From: Microbacteriaceae bacterium
Lineage (GTDB): Bacteria > Actinomycetota > Actinomycetes > Actinomycetales > Microbacteriaceae
Reading direction: 5' to 3'
Assembly: GCA_031177985.1 (NCBI GenBank)
Contig: JAPSJW010000001.1
Location: 248,001 to 312,000, forward strand
DNA length: 64,000 nucleotides
The stretch's first letter is position 1. Every line of letters starts with the position of its first letter. The notes below the pieces were generated by a model. The model was not told where the DNA came from, searched no databases, and saw only the letters and a list, made by a program, of their open reading frames with translations. The translations under genes and the position numbers were made by a program. This document shows positions 42,192 to 50,587 of this stretch, piece by piece.

Positions 42192-43411
42192 GCCTTCGGC
42201 TCCCGAGCGGCGTTGGAGACGAGGCCGCCGACCGCCACGAGCACGAGCGTGACGAGCAGCGCGTTGAGGATGCCGATCTGCTCGCCGAGGAAGCCGATCG
42301 CGGGCGGGCCGACGAGGAAGGCGCAGTAGCCGATCGTAGCGACGGCGCTCACGCGCGCGGCGGCCTTGCGCGGGTCGTCAGCTGCGGCGGACATGCCTAC
42401 CGGGAATCCGAGCGCAGCGCCGAGGCCCCATGCGACGGCACCCAGGGTGGCGACGACGGGGTTGGGCACGAGGATGAGCACGAGCAGCCCGACCGCCGCG
42501 AGAGCGAAGGACCCGCGCAGCACGGGCACCCTGCCGTACCGGTCGAGCAGCTTGACGCCCAGCAGACGGCCGACGGTCATCGCGGTGAGGAACACGCCGA
42601 GCACGACAGCTCCGAGCTCCCTGTCGAGTCCGTGACCGTCGACCATGGCAAGGGCGAGCCAGTCGTTCGCGCTGCCCTCGGCGAAGGCCGCGCCGAGCAC
42701 GATGAGCCCGACGAGCAGCGTGGCCGAGTCGCGCCAGATCGACAGCCTCTCGCGCCAGGTGGTGTGTGTCGACTCCTCGGCGGCGTCCTCGATGACGTGC
42801 TCGGACTGCATCCGTCGCACCGCGATGAGAACGGCACCGGCGACGATCACTGCGACGACGCCGAGGTGGAGGGCGAGTGAGATGTCTGCGAGTTCGGCGA
42901 GCGCGCCGAGACCCGCGCCGAGCATGGTGCCGAAGGAGAAGAAGGCGTGGAAGATCGGCATGATCGCGCGCTCGAGCACCCGCTCGTTGGCCGCACCCGA
43001 GACGTTCATCGCCACATCGCAGATTCCGGAGCCCGCTCCGAAGATGACGAGCCCCCCGAAGACGACCCAGAACATCCCGGAGGTCGCTCCGATGCCCACC
43101 ACTGCGAGGCCGACCATGGCCGAGAACAGCGCGACCGCCATGACGGTGCGGGCGCCGAAGCTGGCGATGATGTGCCCCGAGAGGATGAGTCCGACGACCG
43201 ATCCGACCGCGATGCCGGCGAGCAGGACGCCGAGCTGCTCGGTGCTCGCACCGAGGGAGTCACGCACCGCGGGGATGCGGCCGGCCCAGCTCGCGAAGGC
43301 GACGCCGCAGAGCGCGAAGACGAGGAAGACGGCATTGCGCCACGCGACGACCTGGCGGCGGGAGAGGCCGCCGGGGTAGCTGCGAGGGGCCGTGGCTGAC
43401 GTCGTCGACAT
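42188..43411 (-). CDS. MFS transporter controlled by a divergent LacI regulator
   Basis: 407 residues, 12 predicted helices, YbjJ-like MFS subgroup: FASWAGRIPAVRDSLGAS at helix 1-2, the FGAGSGICDVAMNVSG motif in helix 4, and a charged central loop. Regulation by a LacI protein suggests a sugar or sugar-derivative substrate, but the subgroup is also described as exporters. The promoter region carries two LacI operators (43436-43467). Confidence 0.85.
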   Translation of the reverse strand: MSTTSATAPRSYPGGLSRRQVVAWRNAVFLVFALCGVAFASWAGRIPAVRDSLGASTEQLGVLLAGIAVGSVVGLILSGHIIASFGARTVMAVALFSAMVGLAVVGIGATSGMFWVVFGGLVIFGAGSGICDVAMNVSGAANERVLERAIMPIFHAFFSFGTMLGAGLGALAELADISLALHLGVVAVIVAGAVLIAVRRMQSEHVIEDAAEESTHTTWRERLSIWRDSATLLVGLIVLGAAFAEGSANDWLALAMVDGHGLDRELGAVVLGVFLTAMTVGRLLGVKLLDRYGRVPVLRGSFALAAVGLLVLILVPNPVVATLGAVAWGLGAALGFPVGMSAAADDPRKAAARVSAVATIGYCAFLVGPPAIGFLGEQIGILNALLVTLVLVAVGGLVSNAAREPKA

Positions 43412-43435
43412 GTGGTGCTGTTCCTCGTCCTCATG

Positions 43436-43467
43436 AGTCGAATCGATTCGATCAAATCGATTCGACT
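43436..43467. promoter_or_regulatory. Tandem LacI operators in the MFS/lacI divergent region
   Basis: A 13-bp inverted repeat: AGTCGAATCGATT (43436-43448) and AATCGATTCGACT (43455-43467), spaced 6 bp. Each half itself contains AATCGATT, a LacI-type core with central CG. The first extends to the perfect 14-bp palindrome TCGAATCGATTCGA (43438-43451). The two centres are 14 bp apart. Confidence 0.75.
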
Positions 43468-43480
43468 AAGATAACCGGGC

Positions 43481-44575
43481 ATGAGCACGAAGGCAAGACC
43501 GAGCGCCGGGCGCGGAGTCGCAGCCGACCCTGCTGCTACGGGCCGACCGAACCTCGCGGCCGTCGCGGCGCTCGCCGGAGTATCGGCCTCCACCGCGTCC
43601 CTGGCCTTCAGCGGAGCCGGGCCCGTGTCGGAGGCCACCAAGGAGCGAGTGCGTGCGGCCGCCGAGCAGCTCGGCTATGCCGGTCCGGATCCGCGCGCCG
43701 CATCTCTCCGCCGCGGTCGCAGCGGCATCGTCGGGGTGCTGCTGGAGGACCGGCTCGCCGACGCCTTCCGCGATCCCATCAACATCGCGATGCTCGACGG
43801 AATCGCCGAGGAGACCGGCGCGGTGGGTGCCGGCCTGCTGCTGCTCACCGAGAGCGGCACCGAGCTCGCGAACGTCACGGCGGCGCCGATGGACGCCGCG
43901 ATCCTCATCGCCTGCAGCACCCGGCTGGACGAGTCGGTGGCGCGGCTGCGCCAGCGGGGACTGCCGCTCGTGGCCATCGAGGCGGATGACATCGACGGCG
44001 TCCTCGCCATCGGCCTCGACAACCGGGAGGCGACCGCACGCGGCGCCCAGCACCTGCGGGAGCTCGGCCACAGCAGAGTCGCCGTCGTCGCCCTGCCGAT
44101 CGAGACCGGAGGGGCGTCGGGTCCGCTGCCCCGGGACTGGGACGAGCGTGCCACCTCGTTCACCGCGCTCGAGCGACTGCGGGGAGCCCGGGACGTGTTC
44201 GGCTCCTTCGACGGATGGATCGCCGACGGCAGCACGATCGAGGCGGGCTACGAGGCGGCCATGGCGCTGCTCAGCTCGGAGCGCATCCCGCGCCCCACGG
44301 CGATCATCGCGCAGAGCGACCTCGTCGCCATCGGCGTCATCCGCGCCGCGCGTCAGCTGCGGCTGAGCGTGCCGGAGGACCTCAGCGTGCTGGGCTTCGA
44401 CGGCATCGACATCGCCGAGGAGTACGAGCTGACGACGCTCGTGCAGCCCGCGCAGCTCAAGGGCCGGGCGGCGGGTCGGGCCGTGGTCGAGCTCCTCGCC
44501 GGCGGGTTCCCCGAGCCGGTCGGCTTCACCTGCGAGCTACGGATCGGTGCGACGACCGGGCCCGCTCCGAGCTGA
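43481..44575 (+). CDS. LacI-family repressor of the divergent MFS gene
   Basis: 364 residues. The HTH near residue 24 (PNLAAVAALAGVSASTASLA) is preceded by an unusual 20-residue Ala/Arg/Gly N-terminal extension; an internal start could remove it. The hinge is SLRRGRSGIVGVL. The sensor domain has LGFDGIDIAEEYELTTLVQP. The operators between it and the MFS gene imply co-repression. The effector is unknown. Confidence 0.9.
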   Translation: MSTKARPSAGRGVAADPAATGRPNLAAVAALAGVSASTASLAFSGAGPVSEATKERVRAAAEQLGYAGPDPRAASLRRGRSGIVGVLLEDRLADAFRDPINIAMLDGIAEETGAVGAGLLLLTESGTELANVTAAPMDAAILIACSTRLDESVARLRQRGLPLVAIEADDIDGVLAIGLDNREATARGAQHLRELGHSRVAVVALPIETGGASGPLPRDWDERATSFTALERLRGARDVFGSFDGWIADGSTIEAGYEAAMALLSSERIPRPTAIIAQSDLVAIGVIRAARQLRLSVPEDLSVLGFDGIDIAEEYELTTLVQPAQLKGRAAGRAVVELLAGGFPEPVGFTCELRIGATTGPAPS

Positions 44576-44576
44576 A

Positions 44577-44858
44577 TCAGCGCGCGATCGCGAAGAGCGC
44601 GACGGAGCCGAGCACCGGCACGACGGTGAGGGCGATGGCGAGGACGCCGAGCGCGAACCCGGCGAGGGAGGCCCTCGCACCCTGGAGCTGCGGCTCCCGC
44701 TTCAGCATCCGCCGGGATTGAACCCCGGCCGCCACGGCGATCCCGCCGGGCACAGCGGCGACCACCCCCGCCGGCACGCATGCCACCGCGAGCAGGCCGA
44801 ACAGGAGGGCACCGAGAGCGGCGCCCGCGTACGGGCGTGCGCGCTGCCCTTCGCTCAT
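44577..44858 (-). CDS. Small membrane protein (DUF4190-like)
   Basis: 93 residues with two hydrophobic helices (about 13-40 and 64-90) joined by a basic loop (QSRRMLKREPQLQGARA). The pattern resembles the DUF4190-type membrane proteins of Actinobacteria. Convergent with the lacI gene (1-nt gap). The function is unknown. Confidence 0.75.
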   Translation of the reverse strand: MSEGQRARPYAGAALGALLFGLLAVACVPAGVVAAVPGGIAVAAGVQSRRMLKREPQLQGARASLAGFALGVLAIALTVVPVLGSVALFAIAR

Positions 44859-44874
44859 GCCGGGAGCCTAGCGC

Positions 44875-46179
44875 TCACGCGCCCGCGACCATCCAGCGGG
44901 TTCCGCGCGCTCGCAGCCCCAGGGTGAGCGCCCTGGCGCCGATGTAGCCGAGGCCGAATGCGAGCCACAGGGCGACGATCCCAGCATCCGTCAGGGCGAC
45001 GAGCGTGAGCAGGGGAGCGTACATCGCGAGGTTCACGATCCCGGTGAGGGCGAGGTAGCGGGCGTCGCCCGCGCCGATGAGCACCCCGTCGAGCACGAAC
45101 ACGTAACCGGCGAGGGGGATGCCGATCGCCATCACGAGCACCACGAGCGTCAGCTGCGCCCGCACGTCGGGATCGCTCGTGAACACCGGTCCGAGCATCG
45201 GGCTCAGGGCCGCGATTCCGATCCCGAGCGCGCCCCCTGACCAGAGGCCGAGCACCGTCAGCCGCCGAGTGATCGCCCGCACCCGGTCGACCTCCGACGC
45301 ACCGAGGCCGTGCCCGGTCATCGCCTGGCCGGCGATCGCCAGCGCGTCGAGCACGAAGGCGAGGGTCGTGAACAGGGTCATCGCGATCTGCAGGGTCGCG
45401 AGCTCCGTCACGCCGAGGCGGGTGCCGACCAGAACCGTCGCGAGGATCGCGATCCGCAGGCTCGCGGTGCGCAGCAGCAGCCAACCCCCGGATGCCGCCG
45501 CTGCGCCGAGTCCCCGGAGGTGCGGCCGGAGCGACGCGCCGGTCGACCGCGCCCCGCGCACCGCGAGGACGAGGTACACGGTCGCCATCGCCCACTGCGC
45601 GATCACCGTGCCGAGGGCGGACCCCACGAGTCCCATGCCGAAGCCGTAGATGAGGAGCGCGTTGAGCGCCGCGTTGAGGGCGAACCCCGCGACCGCGACG
45701 ACGAGGGGGGTGCGGGTGTCCTGCAGCCCGCGCAGCAGTCCGGTCGCCGCGAGCACGAGCAGCATCGCGGGGATGCCCGCGAGTGACACCGTGAGGTATG
45801 CGGTCGCACCCGCGGTCACCGCATCCGTCGACCCGAACGACGCGGCCAGCGGATGCGCGGCCGGGATGCCGAGCAGCGCGACCGCGATGCCGAGCACGAG
45901 GGCGAGCCACATGCCGTCGATGCCGGCGCTCACCGCTCCACGACGATCGCCCGCGCCCAGCCGTCGCGCCACGAGCGGTGTCGTGGCGTAGGCCAGGAAG
46001 ATCAGCAGCCCGATGGCCGTCTGCAGGATGGTCGACGCGATCCCGAGCCCGCCTAGCTCGTCTGCGCCCAGGTGGCCGACCAGCGCGGTGTCGGTGAGGA
46101 GGAACAGCGGCTCCGCGACCAGGGCGCCCAGGGCGGGCAGGGCGAGGCGCAGGATCTCGCGGTCGAGCGGGGACGGCAT
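44875..46179 (-). CDS. MATE-family efflux transporter (DinF-like)
   Basis: 434 residues, 12 predicted helices in two related halves. The N-terminal LALPALGALVAEPLFLLTDTALVGHLG signature (visible core LPALGALVAEPLFLLTD) carries the conserved acidic residue of helix 1, and LRGLQDTRTPLVVAV lies between helices. It exports cationic drugs or toxic metabolites driven by H+ or Na+. The ATG at 46179 follows no clear ribosome site. An inverted repeat (46281-46339) lies in the upstream gap. Confidence 0.9.
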   Translation of the reverse strand: MPSPLDREILRLALPALGALVAEPLFLLTDTALVGHLGADELGGLGIASTILQTAIGLLIFLAYATTPLVARRLGAGDRRGAVSAGIDGMWLALVLGIAVALLGIPAAHPLAASFGSTDAVTAGATAYLTVSLAGIPAMLLVLAATGLLRGLQDTRTPLVVAVAGFALNAALNALLIYGFGMGLVGSALGTVIAQWAMATVYLVLAVRGARSTGASLRPHLRGLGAAAASGGWLLLRTASLRIAILATVLVGTRLGVTELATLQIAMTLFTTLAFVLDALAIAGQAMTGHGLGASEVDRVRAITRRLTVLGLWSGGALGIGIAALSPMLGPVFTSDPDVRAQLTLVVLVMAIGIPLAGYVFVLDGVLIGAGDARYLALTGIVNLAMYAPLLTLVALTDAGIVALWLAFGLGYIGARALTLGLRARGTRWMVAGA

Positions 46180-46280
46180 CCGTTCGAGCCTAGGGGCGGG
46201 CGCGTGCGCCGGCTGCGCGGGTTCCGGTGACCTCGCGAACCGTCGTCTTGCGGCAAACGGCTGCCAGGAGCCTCAATCCG

Positions 46281-46339
46281 TCGACTTGCAGCGAACGCGC
46301 CCGCGGCGAGCTCGGGGGTCCCCGTTTGCTGCAAGTCGA
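46281..46339. repeat. Inverted repeat with 17-bp arms in the MATE/MBL divergent gap
   Basis: TCGACTTGCAGCGAACG (46281-46297) and CGTTTGCTGCAAGTCGA (46323-46339) match at 16 of 17 pairs (the exception is a G-U in RNA) around a 25-nt spacer. It sits 44 bp before the MBL-fold start. Similar in arm and loop length to 17604-17661. Confidence 0.75.
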
Positions 46340-46382
46340 TGGGCGGGGCGGAGCTCACACCCGGCAGGAGGAGGATGGGCCC

Positions 46383-47129
46383 ATGCGTCTCACCGTGCTC
46401 GGCTCCGCGACCCCGTACCCCCGCCCCGGCAATCCGTGCAGCGGGTACCTCGTGCAGGAGGGCGGCACGACGGTCTGGGTCGACGCAGGGCCCGGAACCC
46501 TCGCCGAGGTGCAGCGGCACGTGCGGCTCGACGAGATCGATGCGATCTGGATCTCGCACCTGCATGCCGACCACACCGCCGACCTGCTCGCGACCTACTA
46601 TGCGCTCCGCTTCGCGGACCTCGAGCTCGACGCGCCGATCCCGCTCTTCGCCCCCGCGGAGCTCACCGCGCGGCTGACCGCGTTCCTCGCGAGCGATTCG
46701 GCCGAGCAGCTGCCGAGGGTGCTCGACCACCGCGCGCACGAGGATGCGGCGAACGCGATCCTCGGCGACGTGCGCCTGTCGTGGCTGCCGGTCGATCACG
46801 GCGGCAACGCCGCGTACGGGCTCCGCATCGACGGTGCGGATGTCGCCCTCGCCTACTCGGGGGACACCGCGCCGTGCGACGCCGTCGTGGAGCTCGCCAT
46901 GGGCACCGCGGCGCTGCTGTGCGAGGCGGGCGACGCGGAGGAGAAGGAGGAGAAGGTGCACTGCACCCCTGAGGACGCGGCGCTGCTCGCGGCCCGGGCG
47001 GAGGTGCCGCAGCTTCTCCTGACCCACGTGCACGGCTCGCTCATGCGCGAGGTCGCCGAGGGACGCGCGGCGACCGTCTTCGGCGGCGAGATCCGCGCGG
47101 TCGTCAGCGACGACATCCTGATGCTCTGA
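46383..47129 (+). CDS. Metallo-beta-lactamase-fold hydrolase
   Basis: 248 residues. The metal motif H59-x-H61-x-D63-H64 (SHLHADHTADLL) is followed by further ligands in PVDHGG, AYSGDTAP and LLTHVHGS. It starts with the RNase Z/ElaC-like strand MRLTVLGSATPYPRPGNPCSG, but the sequence is too short and generic to claim tRNA 3' processing. The ATG at 46383 follows GGAGGAGG by about 6 nt. Its TGA is the first base of the 21-bp repeat bounding the next gene's insertion. Confidence 0.88.
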   Translation: MRLTVLGSATPYPRPGNPCSGYLVQEGGTTVWVDAGPGTLAEVQRHVRLDEIDAIWISHLHADHTADLLATYYALRFADLELDAPIPLFAPAELTARLTAFLASDSAEQLPRVLDHRAHEDAANAILGDVRLSWLPVDHGGNAAYGLRIDGADVALAYSGDTAPCDAVVELAMGTAALLCEAGDAEEKEEKVHCTPEDAALLAARAEVPQLLLTHVHGSLMREVAEGRAATVFGGEIRAVVSDDILML

Positions 47130-48686
47130 CGCGGAATGCCGCCCCCGCAGGACAGTCGGCGCGCCTCCCGGGCAGCGGCCACTTCCGCCAGATCTAGGGC
47201 TATGCGGTGGCCGATGCGAGACTGGCCCGGTACTCGGCTGCTTCGGGTTCGACGCGGAACTCCAGCACCTCCACCGAGTGGTTCTTGAGCGCCTCGAGCA
47301 CTTCTGCCGGACGAACCCGGAAGTACTCTCGTCGCAGGTTCACCGTGTTCAAGCGTTGCGCGCTGAACGTCTTGTGGAGCATGGATTCGATACCTACGGC
47401 GTCGTCCGCGAAGAACAGAGCGTGGACGTCGAACCGGAAAGGTACGGACGCATCCCCGAGCTCATTCACGCGATCCATCGGCTCGAGCCGTCGCGTCATA
47501 CCGATCTTGACGACGTCTGGCCCGAACGAGCCCACGTTCGAGATCACGTAAACATACCCGGCTCGAATGTTCGCAGCACGATACTCGACGTCCGCAATCG
47601 CCCGAGCTACATCGGCCAGCCGGGCCCTCACACGCTCCGCTCCCTCGTTGTCGCCGTTCGCCTCGAGCGCCGCAAGCGTACTCGAGTAGTGCGCACGCTC
47701 CTTCTCGAGTTTCTCCTGCTCGCGCGCCAGCTCCTGCTCCGCTCGCCTCTGCTCCCGCAACTCCTCTCGTTGTGCGCGCTCAAGCTCCTTCTCCGCTTGC
47801 ACGGCCTGCATGTGCTGGGCTGCCAGTGAAAGTTCCTCCAGGCGGAGGCGGTGGTACTGAGGGGTGATGCGCAGATTGATCATCGCCCCCAACTTCGCGA
47901 TCTGATCGACTACGGTGCCCAGCCGTTTCATGGCCGTCTCGACATTGCCCGCCTTGACGCCCTTGACACAGTTCTCGGCTTCCGCGTTGTACGCGCGTAG
48001 CAGTAGCTTCGACATGTCGTCGACGAATCTCTTGCCTTGAGAAGCCGAGTTATTGAAGGTGAAGTTGGTCGTGGCGGTCGTAGCCTGCTTCCCTCGCACC
48101 ATCGCCTTGATCTGTGCGCGCACTGATTCAAGGCGGGCGGCAAGAGTCGTCGAAGACTCGGCCGGATGCTCGAAGTCGTAGAGCCCGTAGGACTGAAGCT
48201 CGATCTTTTTCCTACCGCTGAGAACGTCCTGCTGCACCAACGCGAGCTCGGCGCGGGCCTGTGCAACCTGCGCTCGCGCTTGTTCAAGCTCCGAATGCGC
48301 CGATCGGAGATGCTCCGCATAGAGAGCCTTCTGGCGATCAAGTTCAGCGATGTCGGCCAGCCCGTGTCGCGCAATAAGCTCCTGCAGTCGCTCATTCTCC
48401 GATGCATAGGCGAGGGCAGCCTTTTTCCCATTCAGGAAAGAAATCTTGGGACCGCTCTGGTCGTTGCCGGGAAGGGGACCCTGCTCCTGAAGCGTCTGAC
48501 GGGGTTCGGTCGCGACTTGCTGATCCGCGTAGTGAGCCGTCCATTGTGTGCCGTCCCACCAGCGCTGCCTGCCCGAGCCGTCGTCATACCAACCTGCTAC
48601 AGCACTCATGCGGCACAGCTTAGGGATGGCGCACTGCGGGTGGGTAATGCTCGAAACAGTTCCTTACGCGGAATGCCGCCCCCGCA
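47129..48686. mobile_element. Single-gene insertion bounded by a 21-bp direct repeat
   Basis: An identical 21-bp sequence starting ACGCGGAATGCC and ending CGCCCCCGCA lies at 47129-47149 and 48666-48686. Removing one copy plus the 1.5 kb between would join the MBL-fold gene directly to the PNPOx gene with a normal short spacer. The enclosed gene is clearly less GC-rich than its neighbours. No integrase, transposase or inverted terminal repeat is present, so the insertion route is unknown. Confidence 0.7.
47200..48609 (-). CDS. DUF4041 + GIY-YIG (T5orf172) nuclease with N-terminal DUF2510, SNIPE-like antiphage protein
   Basis: 469 residues. Domains in order: DUF2510 (about 4-28, GWYDDGSGRQRWWDGTQW), a long coiled coil (about 68-130), DUF4041 (about 140-270, YDFEHPAESS through FVDDMSKLLLRAYNAEAE), a second coiled coil (about 270-345), and a GIY-YIG domain (351-432). 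The GIY-YIG has Y352/Y354, K368-I-G370, R380, E408, H412 and N421-424. DUF4041 + GIY-YIG is the architecture of SNIPE, an E. coli membrane-associated nuclease that cuts incoming phage DNA. No transmembrane helix is seen; DUF2510 takes the N-terminal place. The start is supported by a TAAGCT box 7 nt upstream. Lower GC and flanking repeats indicate transfer. Confidence 0.85.
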   Translation of the reverse strand: MSAVAGWYDDGSGRQRWWDGTQWTAHYADQQVATEPRQTLQEQGPLPGNDQSGPKISFLNGKKAALAYASENERLQELIARHGLADIAELDRQKALYAEHLRSAHSELEQARAQVAQARAELALVQQDVLSGRKKIELQSYGLYDFEHPAESSTTLAARLESVRAQIKAMVRGKQATTATTNFTFNNSASQGKRFVDDMSKLLLRAYNAEAENCVKGVKAGNVETAMKRLGTVVDQIAKLGAMINLRITPQYHRLRLEELSLAAQHMQAVQAEKELERAQREELREQRRAEQELAREQEKLEKERAHYSSTLAALEANGDNEGAERVRARLADVARAIADVEYRAANIRAGYVYVISNVGSFGPDVVKIGMTRRLEPMDRVNELGDASVPFRFDVHALFFADDAVGIESMLHKTFSAQRLNTVNLRREYFRVRPAEVLEALKNHSVEVLEFRVEPEAAEYRASLASATA

Positions 48687-48705
48687 TCCGTGGTTGGCTT
48701 GAATC

Positions 48706-49092
48706 GTGACTGCCACCATCCCTGAGACCCACCGCGACCTGCTCGAGCGCCCGATCGTCGCTCACCTCGGAACGGTCCGCGAGAGCGGCCACGTGCATGT
48801 GAACCCCATGTGGTACGTCTACGACGGCGAGAAGATCCGGTTCACGCACACGACCGGTCGCAAGAAGTTCCAGAACCTGCAGCACGACCCCGCGATGACG
48901 CTCGAGATCCTCGACCCCGAGAACACGGGCCGCTACCTCGAGCTGCGCGGACGCCTCGAGAGCATCGAGAAGGATGAGGGCGCAGAGTTCTACAAGTCCC
49001 TGCAGCGTCGCTACGGCGTGCAGTACGAGATCCCGGATGCCGACGAGCGCATCGTGCTGACGATGGTCGTCGAGCAGGTCGCCAAGCAGTAG
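48706..49092 (+). CDS. Pyridoxamine 5'-phosphate oxidase-fold (FMN/F420) protein
   Basis: 128-residue split-barrel protein starting at GTG. Pattern: PIVAHLGTVRESGHVHVNPMWYVYDG, visible cores VAHLGTVRESGHVHVNPMW and HTTGRKKFQNLQHDP, typical of actinobacterial PNPOx-like F420/FMN reductases. It probably reduces a small molecule with F420H2 or FMN rather than making pyridoxal phosphate. The right copy of the 21-bp repeat ends 19 bp before its start, so the insertion may have replaced or kept its promoter. Confidence 0.85.
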   Translation: MTATIPETHRDLLERPIVAHLGTVRESGHVHVNPMWYVYDGEKIRFTHTTGRKKFQNLQHDPAMTLEILDPENTGRYLELRGRLESIEKDEGAEFYKSLQRRYGVQYEIPDADERIVLTMVVEQVAKQ

Positions 49093-49104
49093 GCGCCCCG
49101 GCGT

Positions 49105-49689
49105 TCAGTCGCGGAGCCACCACTCGGGTGAGGCGGCGAGGATGGCCTGCGCCGTCTGCTCCGGGGAGGCAACGGCTCCGCTGATGAGCCATTGCTCGAT
49201 CGCGCCGACGGTTCCCGACGCCGCGTATGCCGCGTAGATCCGCCGACTCTCCTCGGCGGTGAAGCCCTCGACGGGCGGAGGCGCGACGTCGGGAAACCGT
49301 GCGAGGTAGTCGGCCAGACCCTCCTCGAGCTGAGCGACGAGCATGTCCCGCAGCGGCGAGATCAGCCGAGGCGACATCGCGTTGAGGTAGATCTCGCGGT
49401 GCTCCACCATGTGCTCGAGCAGCGCCTGCTCCGCGGGGCCGAAGAGCTCCCGTCCGCCGCTCCGCTGGGCGCGGGAGGCGAACTCAGCGGTCAGCCGGGC
49501 GATCTCACGTCGCAGCACCTCGGCCAGCAGTTCCGGCGCCCCCGCTGCGTGTCGATAGAACGTGTCGCGGCTGACCCCGGCGGTCTGCGCCAGTTCTGCC
49601 ACGGTCACCTCGCGGATCGGCTTCCGCCGGGCGACCGAGTGCACGGCCTCGTCGAGGCGCGCCCAGGTTCGCTCCTGTCGAGGGTCCAT
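49105..49689 (-). CDS. TetR-family transcriptional regulator
   Basis: 194 residues. The N-terminal HTH is EVTVAELAQTAGVSRDTFYR, preceded by helix RTWARLDEAVHSVARRKP. An all-helical ligand domain follows. The ATG at 49689 is chosen because it gives a compact N-terminus; a longer frame would run through the divergent promoter. GGACACGTGTCC (49727-49738) upstream is its probable operator, controlling itself and the SDR/ADH operon. Confidence 0.9.
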   Translation of the reverse strand: MDPRQERTWARLDEAVHSVARRKPIREVTVAELAQTAGVSRDTFYRHAAGAPELLAEVLRREIARLTAEFASRAQRSGGRELFGPAEQALLEHMVEHREIYLNAMSPRLISPLRDMLVAQLEEGLADYLARFPDVAPPPVEGFTAEESRRIYAAYAASGTVGAIEQWLISGAVASPEQTAQAILAASPEWWLRD

Positions 49690-49726
49690 CGCACCATCTT
49701 CGAGCAGAATCCCCCGACGGGATATC

Positions 49727-49738
49727 GGACACGTGTCC
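49727..49738. promoter_or_regulatory. TetR operator candidate
   Basis: Perfect 12-bp palindrome GGACACGTGTCC, extended imperfectly by TATC/AATA flanks. It is centred in the 103-bp gap between the divergent TetR and SDR start codons. Confidence 0.65.
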
Positions 49739-49792
49739 AATAGTCGTAGGCTCGAGAAGGGCGGCCAAGGAGGTTCGCCAAAAGGAGGAGCG

Positions 49793-50572
49793 ATGTCCCA
49801 CCGTTTCCAGAACCGGGTGGCGATCGTCACGGGCGGCGTATCCGGGATCGGCGCGAAGATCACCGAGCGTCTCGCCGCCGAAGGAGCGAGCGTGGTCGCG
49901 GTCGACATCAACGCCGACCTGGTCGGTCGGGCCGGCGAGCTGTTCGGCGAGCGCGTCGTGGGGAAGGTCGCGGACGTCACGGACGAGGCGGCCTTCGCCG
50001 GAGTGATCACCGCGGCAGTCGAGCAGTTCGGCACCCTCGACGCGATCTTCAACGTCGCGGGGGGATCCCGGGCAGGCACACTGACGGACATCTCGGCCGA
50101 AGACTGGGATTTCACCGTGCGCCTCAACCTCTACAGCGCCTTCTACGGCACCCGGCTCGCGGCTCGACAGTTCATCGCGGAGGGCAAGGCAGGCGCGATC
50201 GTGAACGTCGCCTCCCTCAACTCCCTCGTGCCGATGTTCTACGGCGTCGGCTACACCGCGGCCAAGGCAGCGGCGGTCATGCTTACGAAGCAGGCCGCCC
50301 TGGAGCTGGGCGAGCACGGCATCCGGGTGAACGCCGTCTCTCCGGGGCTCGTGTCCACACCGCTGACTCAGGGCCTGACCGACATCCCGGGCGTGCAGGA
50401 GGCCTACAACTCGCGCATCCCGATGGGGCGCCCAGCCCGTCCGGAGGAGATCGCGGCCGCCGCATTGTTCCTGGCCAGCGACGATGCGTCGTACATCAGC
50501 GGCGACAACCTCGTCGTCGACGCCGGATGGAGCACCACCGGCTACCCCGACCTGCGCCCGTTCCTGGGCTGA
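49793..50572 (+). CDS. Short-chain dehydrogenase/reductase
   Basis: 259 residues, classical SDR. NAD(P) loop TGGVSGIG (13-20), NVAGG, catalytic S141, Y154 and K158 (GYTAAKAA), and the C-terminal DNLVVDAGWSTTGY. A strong ribosome site AAAGGAGG lies 6 nt before the ATG. It lies 15 nt before a zinc alcohol dehydrogenase, both under TetR. The pair may interconvert a diol or hydroxyketone such as acetoin/butanediol; the substrate is inferred from the partner only. Confidence 0.9.
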   Translation: MSHRFQNRVAIVTGGVSGIGAKITERLAAEGASVVAVDINADLVGRAGELFGERVVGKVADVTDEAAFAGVITAAVEQFGTLDAIFNVAGGSRAGTLTDISAEDWDFTVRLNLYSAFYGTRLAARQFIAEGKAGAIVNVASLNSLVPMFYGVGYTAAKAAAVMLTKQAALELGEHGIRVNAVSPGLVSTPLTQGLTDIPGVQEAYNSRIPMGRPARPEEIAAAALFLASDDASYISGDNLVVDAGWSTTGYPDLRPFLG

Positions 50573-50587
50573 ACGAAGGAGAGAAAC

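Noticed and set aside
46383-47129. RNase Z assignment for the MBL-fold protein
   Set aside because: The HxHxDH motif is generic and no exosite typical of RNase Z is visible, so only the fold is claimed.
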